NCBI GenBank assembly: GCA_938008925.1
Contig: CALLIQ010000609.1
Span: 1-5,511, forward strand
Origin: an uncultured Acidimicrobiales bacterium
GTDB lineage: Bacteria > Actinomycetota > Acidimicrobiia > Acidimicrobiales > SZUA-35
Reading direction: 5' to 3'
DNA: 5,511 nt
Position 1 is the stretch's first letter; the number at the start of each line of letters is the position of its first letter. Position numbers and translations under genes: made by a program. Shown in pieces: positions 1-5,217 of this stretch. The notes under the pieces are model-generated. The model saw only the letters and a list, made by a program, of their open reading frames with translations, had not been told where the DNA came from and made no database searches.

Positions 1-1046
1 TCGGCCCGACCGTGATCGTGTCCCACGATCGACGATTCCTCGATGCGGTGGTGACCGAGGTGCTCGAGATCGATGCCGATCCGCGGGCGGAACGCTCCAT
101 CACCCGGTATGGCGGATCGTGGTCTGACTACTTGGCGGCACGGGAGGTGGCGAGGCGGCATGCGGAGGAGCGGTTCGCCCGCTATGAGACGGAGCGAGGA
201 TCGCTTCAGGCGCGGGCTCGGACGGAGCGGGATTGGGCGACGTCGGGTGTTGCGAAGGAGATCAAGAATCCGAGAGACAACGACAAGGCACAGCGTGACT
301 TCCGAATCAACCGCACCGAGAAGCTGGCGTCGCGGGCGAGGCGGACGGAGAAGGCGCTCGATCGGCTCGAGGTCGTCGACAAGCCGTGGAGGCCGTGGGA
401 GCTGCAGTTCGACATCGGCGAGGCGGAGCGATCGGGTGATCTCGTGGCTCAGCTCTCGGGCGCGCGGTTCGGTCGCGGCGACTTCGAACTCGGGCCGATC
501 GACCTCACGATCGACGCCGGCGATCGGCTGCTGATCGAGGGTGCGAACGGGTCTGGGAAGTCGACGCTGATCGATGCGCTGTTCGGACGTTTGCCGTTGC
601 GAGCGGGGGAGCAGCGCACGGGCCGGTCGGTCGTGCTCGGCGAGCTCGACCAAGGACGGTTGCAGTTGCACGGCGATGGAGACGGAGAGGAGGCGGTACC
701 GCTGCTGCGGAGTTTCATCGATGCGACCGGACTGACGCTGAGCGAGGCTCGGTCGACGCTCGCGAAGTTTGGGTTGTTCGCCGATCATGTGGCTCGGCCG
801 ACGGACGTGCTGTCGCCCGGGGAGCAGACGAGGGCGGTGCTGGCGTCGTTCCAAGCATCGGGGGTCAACACGCTCGTTCTCGACGAACCGACCAACCACC
901 TGGATCTGCCTGCGATCGAGCAGCTCGAGCAAGCGCTGACGAGATACGCAGGCACCCTGATCGTGATCTCCCACGATCGGGCATTCATCGACAACCTGAC
1001 CACCACCCGCCCCCTCACCCGCCGCCTCTCCCTCCCCACGACCTAG
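1..1046 (+). CDS. ABC-F family ATP-binding protein, C-terminal part (5' truncated)
   Basis: This is a soluble duplicated-ABC (ABC-F) ATPase without membrane segments. Family members act on the ribosome as translation factors or antibiotic-protection proteins; which role applies here cannot be told. The frame is open to the window edge: codons from position 3 read G-P-T before V-I-V-S-H-D, so this is the H-loop end of the first ABC domain and the true start lies upstream. The GTG at 12 is not a credible start. Numbering from that GTG, residues 1-30 close domain 1, and about 35-130 form a charged, Arg/Glu-rich helical linker typical of ABC-F. Domain 2 follows: Walker A GANGSGKST (177-185), signature LSPGEQ (from 267, a variant of LSGGQ), Walker B TLVLDE (287-292) followed by PTNHLD, and H-loop ISHD with H321. 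The C-terminal tail after the H-loop is short (about 20 residues) and lies in C-rich DNA. The gene ends in TAG directly against a REP-like repeat and converges on the transposase gene. ABC-F identity is firm; the subgroup is not. Confidence 0.93.
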   Translation, partial: GPTVIVSHDRRFLDAVVTEVLEIDADPRAERSITRYGGSWSDYLAAREVARRHAEERFARYETERGSLQARARTERDWATSGVAKEIKNPRDNDKAQRDFRINRTEKLASRARRTEKALDRLEVVDKPWRPWELQFDIGEAERSGDLVAQLSGARFGRGDFELGPIDLTIDAGDRLLIEGANGSGKSTLIDALFGRLPLRAGEQRTGRSVVLGELDQGRLQLHGDGDGEEAVPLLRSFIDATGLTLSEARSTLAKFGLFADHVARPTDVLSPGEQTRAVLASFQASGVNTLVLDEPTNHLDLPAIEQLEQALTRYAGTLIVISHDRAFIDNLTTTRPLTRRLSLPTT

Positions 1047-1053
1047 CCCCTCC

Positions 1054-1085
1054 CACCTGTCACTTCCTCTGAGACACGACAGGTG
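1054..1085 (+). repeat. REP-like palindrome, copy A
   Basis: This 32-bp imperfect palindrome has perfect 8-bp arms, CACCTGTC (1054-1061) and GACAGGTG (1078-1085), around a 16-bp centre containing CCTCTGAGAC (1066-1075). The same unit recurs as copies B and C around the transposase gene. It is preceded by an AGCCCC/TCCC leader (1045-1054) that overlaps the ABC-F stop codon. By analogy with REP elements and their associated transposases, it is probably a substrate of the neighbouring transposase, either as an element end or as a dispersed non-autonomous repeat. The palindrome is seen directly; the functional link is inferred. Confidence 0.8.
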
Positions 1086-1120
1086 TGAGGATTGCTCCGG
1101 TCTCAGAGGCAGTGACAGGT
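1055..1120. terminator. Putative bidirectional terminator hairpin between convergent genes
   Basis: Arms 1055-1075 and 1100-1120 are complementary over 21 bp with one mismatch, enclosing a 24-bp loop. The structure lies 8 bp after the ABC-F stop and 16 bp after the transposase stop on the other strand, so transcripts from both sides would run into it. There is no T-tract on either side, so classic intrinsic termination is not shown. Blocking of read-through or 3'-end protection of mRNA, as known for REP/BIME hairpins in enterobacteria, is an inference. The smaller hairpin of copy A (8-bp arms) competes with this long stem. Confidence 0.45.
1100..1120 (-). repeat. REP-like palindrome, copy B (partial, inverted relative to A)
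   Basis: Read on the minus strand, positions 1120-1100 match 1055-1075 of copy A at 20 of 21 bases; the single difference is T versus G. Its 3' half has decayed: after CCTCTGAGAC it continues CGGAGCAAT rather than ending in GACAGGT. On the minus strand the repeat is preceded by an AGCCCTCACC leader (1138-1129) that starts within the transposase stop codon, with an 8-bp spacer before ACCTGTC. Copies A and B form a head-to-head inverted pair like a bacterial BIME. Confidence 0.78.
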
Positions 1121-1136
1121 CGCTCGGCGGTGAGGG

Positions 1137-2069
1137 CTAGGCGGATGGCCGGAGGCGGTCGGATCCAGAGCCGTCGTTTGGCAGCGCGGGTAGGCCGGAA
1201 CGAGCGCGGTCGATGAGTGCGCGAAACGCAGCGTCTGCAGTGGCTCGGGTCCGGGCTCTGGCGATCGCTCGGTTGGCGCTCGCTGCTGAGGCGAAGTCGA
1301 ACGCGGAGGCGACGGCGTCGGCGCTGACGTTCTCGGACTCGACCCACAGCAGGATCACGCAGTCGTTGAGGTGGTTCGGGACGCCGGCGCGTCGCCGCCG
1401 AACGTCGCTGACGCTGGCTGCGGCAGCCGCAGCGACGGCACGCTCAATCGCGCCGCGCGACGGTGGCTTCCGTGCTCGGGACACCGGAGGCGCTGCGGTC
1501 TGGGTCTTCGGTCGCCGGTTCGCGACCTCGTCGAACGCGAGCGCTGTCTCGACGCTGTCCTGAAACCTCGTCCGGTCTCCATCGAAGAATGACAGGGGAA
1601 CCCTGGTCTCCAGCCACGACGGGCGATCCCGAGCTCCGACATATGCGCCATGGCTCGACCATTCGTAGGCGGTGAGATCCAAGGCGGAGGACAGGGCGAG
1701 TGGGTTTCGATGGATGTAGCGAACGACGGCCAAGAGTTGCGCGTCGTCGGTGATCTCGACGGAACGGAACCGCGACTTGCACATCGGTCCGTCGAAATGC
1801 CGCTTCGCGTTGAACCGTCGTGTGTAGTTCGACCCGAGCCACTGCATCGTTCGTGAGAGCGCCGGCTCTGGGCACCGAACAGCGAGGTGGTAGTGGTTGC
1901 TCATGAGGCAGTAGCTGATGACCCTCGTGTCGAACCGCTTCTCGAGACCGCTCATAAGGCCGATGAAGAACTGCCGATCGTCCTTATCCAGGAAGATGTC
2001 TTGCCGGCGCGCGCCGCGGTTCATCACGTGAAACCAACCAGCAGGATTCGGCCGAGGAGGTTGCGACAT
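1137..2069 (-). CDS. REP-associated tyrosine transposase (RAYT, Y1_Tnp family) with DnaA-like C-terminal extension
   Basis: This is a single-strand DNA transposase of the HUH/Y1 superfamily (IS200/IS605-like, RAYT branch), which nicks a DNA strand through a catalytic tyrosine next to palindromic repeats. The 310-aa protein opens with PAGWFHVMNRGARRQDIF (residues 9-26), the usual RAYT N-terminus. The HUH metal-binding pair is H59-Y60-H61 in SNHYHL, and the probable nucleophile is Y118 in VRYIHRNP (116-123), followed by the family's YEWSS (135-139). The Y1 domain ends near residue 165. An Ala/Arg-rich tail follows; residues about 206-290 read like DnaA domain IV, with a basic SDVRRRR stretch and two or three amphipathic helices. 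Y1 transposases are commonly about 150-230 aa, so the tail is an addition. The ATG gives the expected family N-terminus; only a weak GAGGG abuts it, so translation may be low. Copy C lies 37 bp upstream and copy B 16 bp downstream. The reading frame and key residues look intact, so this is not an evident pseudogene. Confidence 0.92.
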   Translation of the reverse strand: MSQPPRPNPAGWFHVMNRGARRQDIFLDKDDRQFFIGLMSGLEKRFDTRVISYCLMSNHYHLAVRCPEPALSRTMQWLGSNYTRRFNAKRHFDGPMCKSRFRSVEITDDAQLLAVVRYIHRNPLALSSALDLTAYEWSSHGAYVGARDRPSWLETRVPLSFFDGDRTRFQDSVETALAFDEVANRRPKTQTAAPPVSRARKPPSRGAIERAVAAAAAASVSDVRRRRAGVPNHLNDCVILLWVESENVSADAVASAFDFASAASANRAIARARTRATADAAFRALIDRARSGLPALPNDGSGSDRLRPSA

Positions 2070-2105
2070 CCCTCGAACGTATGGAGCTGTCCAGCCGTTG
2101 CGAAT

Positions 2106-2136
2106 GACCTGTCACGTCTCTGAGGTGGGACAGGTG
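2106..2136 (-). repeat. REP-like palindrome, copy C (5' side of the transposase)
   Basis: Arms ACCTGTC (2107-2113) and GACAGGT (2129-2135) flank a 15-bp centre. Read on the minus strand the centre contains CCTCAGAGAC, one base different from CCTCTGAGAC in copies A and B, and the same GACAGGT half closes the unit. On the minus strand it is preceded by AGCCCTCCCC plus ACC (2148-2136), matching the leader of copies A and B. It lies 37 bp upstream of the transposase ATG, in the same orientation as the gene and opposite to copy A. It could also act as an operator or 3' structure for the ligase transcript; its main interpretation as a transposase recognition site is inferred. Confidence 0.72.
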
Positions 2137-2204
2137 GTGGGGAGGGCTTGTTGGTGGGGGAGTGGCGGAGTCTGGCGGTTGGAAAGTGGGCGCCGGCGGG
2201 CGCG

Positions 2205-3779
2205 TCAGTTGACGAGGCGCTCGTGGCCTTCCCAGAACGGCGCCCGGAGCTCGGTCTTCAGGATCTTGCCGGACGGGTTTCGAGGCAGCATCTCCATGAA
2301 GTCGACCGAGGTCGGGCACTTGTAGTGCGCGAGGTTCTCTCGGGCGAACGCGATCACCTCGTCGGCGTCGAGCTCGGTGTCGGGCGCCGCCACCACCATC
2401 GCCTTCACCGTCTCGCCCCATTTCTCGCTCGGCACACCGATGGCGGCGATGTCGGCGATCGACGGATGCTTCATCAGCGCGTTCTCGATCTCGGCCGGAT
2501 AGATGTTCTCGCCGCCCGACACGATCATGTCCTTCACCCGGTCGTGGATGAACAGATAGCCGTCGTTCATGTAGCCAGCGTCGCCGGTTCGGAACCAGTC
2601 GGGCTCGGTGAACGCCGCGGCTGTGGCCTCCGGGTTCTTCCAGTAGCCCTTCATGTTCTGTGCGGACTTGACCCACACCTCGCCCACCTCGCCATCGGCG
2701 ACGTCTTCGAGTGAGCTCGCATCGACGATCCGCAGCTCGACGTCGCCCCACGCTTTGCCGGCGGCCCGAAGGAGGTGGCCCTTCTCGCCGCCCGGGTCGT
2801 GGTCTTCGGGATCGAGCTGCACGACGCCGCCGGTGGTCTCGGTCAGGCCGTATGCCTGCATGAAGCGACAGCCGAACAGCGCCAGCGACCCCGCCAGGAC
2901 CTCTTCGGTGATCGGCGATGCTCCGTAGACCACCGCTTCCATGGTGGAGAAGTCAGCCTCGGCGGAAGACGGCACGGCGAGGATGAACTGCAACACCGCC
3001 GGCACGAGGAGGGCGTGGGTGATGCCACGAGCGGGGATCAGGTCGATGATCTCCATCGGATTGACCTCGCGGGCGAGCACCGTCTGCGCCCCGCAGTACC
3101 AGCCGGCCACCGCCCAGCCGCTGCCGGCGATGTGGAACAGCGGCATGGCCACCAGGTTCACGGCCTCGTCGTGGAACTCCCAGGCGCTGGCGCCGGTCGA
3201 CATCGTGGTGAGGAAGTTGTCGTTCGTGATCTCCACGCCCTTCGGCAGGCCGGTCGTTCCGGAGGTGTAGAGCTGGTAGCAGGTGTCGCCGCCGGCGATC
3301 TCGACCTCGGGGGCGACGGGCTCGTACTGCGCGATCCAGTCGGCGTAGGTGATGTGGCCGGACGATCCGGGGTCGCCGATGACGATGATCAGCGACACCG
3401 TCGTGAGCTCGATCTTTGCGATGTGGTCGAGAAACTCCGGCCCGACGAACAACACCTTCGCCTCGGCGTTGTTGATGATGAACTCCATCTCCGGCGGGGC
3501 GAGGCGCCAGTTCACGGCGACGGAGACGGCATTCAGCTTGGCTCCACCGAACAGATGAGGGAAGTACTCGGGGACGTTCTTGTCGAGGAAGGCGATGCGG
3601 TCGCCGGCGCCCACTCCCGCGGCGGCGAGCCCTTGCGCCACTCGGCAGGAGTCGGACTCGACCTCTGCGAAGGTCCATTGGTCGTCGCCGGCGACCAAGG
3701 CCACTCGATCCGGAGCGGCCTGTGCCCAGTAGGAGCCGATGTCGGCCAGCGTGCGCATTGATTCGATCCCCGTGGTCAT
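2205..3779 (-). CDS. AMP-forming fatty-acid/acyl-CoA ligase (FadD-like, ANL superfamily)
   Basis: It activates a carboxylic acid with ATP to an acyl-adenylate and transfers the acyl group to CoA, feeding fatty-acid degradation or lipid synthesis; the substrate (short, medium or long chain, or aromatic) cannot be read from the sequence. The 524-aa length is normal. The core motifs are complete and in order: AMP-binding P-loop YTSGTTGLPKG (171-181), QAYGLTET (308-315), WFRTGD (395-400), hinge/CoA segment from D413 (DRVKDMIVSGGENIYPAEIE), and NPSGK with the adenylation lysine K505. No signal peptide or membrane segment is visible, so it is cytoplasmic. The start is uncertain: ATG at 3779 has only a weak AGG 10 bp upstream, while an internal ATG (Met8, 3758) has GGGG at about 9 bp, so the protein could begin MRTLADIG. 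It follows the M15 peptidase gene by 14 bp, so the two are probably co-transcribed. The divergent thioesterase in this window handles the same class of substrate. Family certain, specificity unknown. Confidence 0.95.
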   Translation of the reverse strand: MTTGIESMRTLADIGSYWAQAAPDRVALVAGDDQWTFAEVESDSCRVAQGLAAAGVGAGDRIAFLDKNVPEYFPHLFGGAKLNAVSVAVNWRLAPPEMEFIINNAEAKVLFVGPEFLDHIAKIELTTVSLIIVIGDPGSSGHITYADWIAQYEPVAPEVEIAGGDTCYQLYTSGTTGLPKGVEITNDNFLTTMSTGASAWEFHDEAVNLVAMPLFHIAGSGWAVAGWYCGAQTVLAREVNPMEIIDLIPARGITHALLVPAVLQFILAVPSSAEADFSTMEAVVYGASPITEEVLAGSLALFGCRFMQAYGLTETTGGVVQLDPEDHDPGGEKGHLLRAAGKAWGDVELRIVDASSLEDVADGEVGEVWVKSAQNMKGYWKNPEATAAAFTEPDWFRTGDAGYMNDGYLFIHDRVKDMIVSGGENIYPAEIENALMKHPSIADIAAIGVPSEKWGETVKAMVVAAPDTELDADEVIAFARENLAHYKCPTSVDFMEMLPRNPSGKILKTELRAPFWEGHERLVN

Positions 3780-3793
3780 GGGGCGAACCTAGG

Positions 3794-4768
3794 TCAGCGA
3801 TTGTTCAGCGAAAAGTGCTGGTAGTCCTTCAACGAGTTCCAGTCTCCGCCCCACTCCCACCCGATCGAGGCGAAGGCGTCGATCACCGGAGAACCGCTGT
3901 CGATCATGCCGGGCAGGCCCGTGCCGCGCTCGAGGTAGCTCGAGGCGAGTTCGGGAAGCACGAGGTCGCCCTTCACATACGGGTTGTGGAACGGGTTGAC
4001 GTCGATCGCCAGTCCGAACGCGTGCTCGGAGAATCGCGATCCGCCGGTGACCGCTCGGCAGACGAAGCTGCCGGTGTTGTTCGAGTCGCCGGTCGGATCG
4101 GCTTCGAGATCGGCCGACGTGACGATCCGCATCTCCTCGATCGGGAACCGCAGCTCGAACAGCGTCGCGAACACGTCGACGATCTCTTCGGCTTCGTCGG
4201 CGTGAATCACGAGCTCGCCCGTGTGGGGCCGATCGTCGAAACCCCAGAACGAGACCGTGATGTAGCGCAGGTCCTCGGCGGCGACCGGACACCCGGGGCT
4301 CCAGGTAGACCGTTGGAGCGGTTCGCCGTCGAACGCCGCGATCTCGAATGAGAACGAAGAGCCGGTCGGCGGCGAGATCGTGTCGGCCGTGATGAGCCGT
4401 CGATCGACCAGCTCGGGGGGCGTCTGCTGCGCCACCGCGAAGCCATCCGCTGTCGTCGGGAGTGTTCGTGTGCCGAGGCACGATGGCGCCGGGCTCGCCG
4501 TGCCCGTCTGCGGCTCGGTCGTGTCTGCGCCGTCTGACACGGCACCGTTCGACCCGTCGTTCGAGGTGGTCGACGGCGCATCGTCGAGTTGCTCGATGAG
4601 CGACGGGGCATCCGCGCTCGTGGTGGTCGAGCTGTCGCCGACCACTTCGGTCCCCGCGCCGTCTGCTCCTGGCTCGACGTCGCCGGCGATCGAGCCGGCG
4701 CTGCACGCCGCGAGGGTGGCGAGCGCTGCGAGACCGGCCCGCTTCGCCCAACGGGCCCGTGACGACAT
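3794..4768 (-). CDS. Lipoprotein M15 family (VanY/D-Ala-D-Ala carboxypeptidase-like) zinc peptidase
   Basis: This is a predicted cell-envelope zinc metallopeptidase acting on peptidoglycan stem peptides or related D-amino-acid peptides. The N-terminus has Arg/Lys residues, a hydrophobic stretch and the lipobox LAAC with C22, so it should be an exported, lipid-anchored protein. Residues 25-95 are low-complexity Thr/Ser/Asp/Gly, a flexible spacer off the membrane. The catalytic domain occupies about 150-324 with the M15 zinc ligands H249 (SEHAFGLAIDVNP) and D256, then H318 in LKDYQHF with D315 as the likely catalytic acid; W304, W306 and W310 lie just before. NNTGSFVC and FHNPY are typical of the actinobacterial M15 subgroup. 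Cys97, Cys160 and Cys237 could form a disulfide. The ATG at 4768 has GAGG only 2 bp away, so the ribosome site is poor, but the signal peptide fits this start exactly. It is the first gene of a probable two-gene unit with the downstream CoA ligase; no functional link between them is evident. Confidence 0.92.
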   Translation of the reverse strand: MSSRARWAKRAGLAALATLAACSAGSIAGDVEPGADGAGTEVVGDSSTTTSADAPSLIEQLDDAPSTTSNDGSNGAVSDGADTTEPQTGTASPAPSCLGTRTLPTTADGFAVAQQTPPELVDRRLITADTISPPTGSSFSFEIAAFDGEPLQRSTWSPGCPVAAEDLRYITVSFWGFDDRPHTGELVIHADEAEEIVDVFATLFELRFPIEEMRIVTSADLEADPTGDSNNTGSFVCRAVTGGSRFSEHAFGLAIDVNPFHNPYVKGDLVLPELASSYLERGTGLPGMIDSGSPVIDAFASIGWEWGGDWNSLKDYQHFSLNNR

Positions 4769-4836
4769 GGCCTCGACGCTACATTCTGGCGACCCATCGG
4801 TGAGGACGCCCCTCGTCTGGGTTGTTTACTGGTCCG
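4769..4836. promoter_or_regulatory. Divergent intergenic region (candidate promoters)
   Basis: These 68 bp separate the divergently transcribed M15 peptidase and DUF2237 genes, so both promoters should lie here or in the adjacent coding ends. On the plus strand TACATT (4780-4785) fits a -10 hexamer pattern, with a weak GTGACG 15 bp upstream as a -35. No clear Shine-Dalgarno precedes the ATG at 4837, so a leaderless or weakly led transcript is possible. No convincing -10/-35 pair was found for the minus strand, and no operator palindrome stands out. Confidence 0.35.
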
Positions 4837-5217
4837 ATGGCCAAGAACGTGCTCGGCACCGACCTTCTCAGTTGCTCGACGGACCCGCTCACCGGGTTCT
4901 ATCGAGACGGCTGTTGCAACACCGGGGCCGAAGACGCCGGTGTGCACGTCGTGTGCGCCCGGGTCACCGCAGACTTCCTCGCCTTCTCGAAGGCCAAGGG
5001 CAACGATCTGTCCACGCCGATGCCCGCCTACGGATTCAACGGTCTCCAACCGGGCGACCAGTGGTGCCTGTGCGCCGCCCGCTGGAAGGAGGCGTATGAC
5101 GAGGGCATGGCCCCGCCGGTCGTACTCGAGGCGACGCATGCCGCCGTGCTCGAGTGGGCGAGCCTCGACGAACTCAGCGCTCATGCCGTCACGAACGGCG
5201 GTGCCGACGATGAGTGA
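4837..5217 (+). CDS. DUF2237 family cysteine-rich protein
   Basis: This 126-aa cytoplasmic protein of the conserved DUF2237 family has no assigned biochemical function. Nearly the whole length is family signature: KNVLGTDLLSCSTDP (3-17), TGFYRDGCCNTG (19-30), VCA with C40, FSKAKGNDLSTP (50-61), the PGDQWCLCAARWKEAY segment (72-87) and APPVVLEATH (92-101). Six cysteines (13, 26, 27, 40, 77, 79), including the CC and CxC pairs, suggest metal binding or redox chemistry, which is an inference. There is no signal peptide or membrane segment. The ATG at 4837 is preferred over an in-frame TTG at 4822 because the family N-terminus begins at about MAKNVLG; neither has a good ribosome site. The gene's last 8 bases (ATGAGTGA) contain the start of the thioesterase gene, so the two are likely translationally coupled. 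Confidence 0.93.
   Translation: MAKNVLGTDLLSCSTDPLTGFYRDGCCNTGAEDAGVHVVCARVTADFLAFSKAKGNDLSTPMPAYGFNGLQPGDQWCLCAARWKEAYDEGMAPPVVLEATHAAVLEWASLDELSAHAVTNGGADDE

Noticed and set aside
12..14. GTG at 12 as the start of the ABC-F gene
   Set aside because: The codons before it already read as the conserved strand before the H-loop; a start here would cut the first ABC domain, so the gene is truncated by the window.
1054..2136. The repeats as a CRISPR array
   Set aside because: The copies are palindromic, few, in mixed orientation and separated by a gene, with no regular spacers or cas genes.
1045..2148. A conventional DDE insertion sequence with terminal repeats and target duplication
   Set aside because: The encoded protein is an HUH/Tyr enzyme, not a DDE transposase, and I see no flanking direct repeat that would mark a target-site duplication.
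2190..2203. GC-rich hairpin (GCGCC/GGCGC, 4-bp loop) just after the CoA ligase stop as a terminator
   Set aside because: Only 5 bp of stem and no T-tract; such short GC palindromes are frequent by chance in DNA this GC-rich.
1984..2751. 255-codon open frame on the minus strand spanning the ligase end, the intergenic repeat and the transposase start
   Set aside because: It runs through three unrelated segments and is highly Arg/Pro-rich; the overlapping genes in other frames have clear motifs.
2775..3761. 328-codon open frame on the plus strand opposite the CoA ligase
   Set aside because: It is the antisense of a gene with complete ANL motifs; its translation is a Gly/Arg/His-rich shadow without a recognisable domain, as expected in high-GC DNA.
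3789..4751. 320-codon open frame on the minus strand, one frame off the M15 peptidase
   Set aside because: Arg-rich out-of-frame reading of the peptidase gene, without its lipobox or zinc motifs.
4822..4824. TTG at 4822 as the start of the DUF2237 gene
   Set aside because: It adds five residues not seen at the family N-terminus and has no ribosome site; ATG at 4837 fits the family better.
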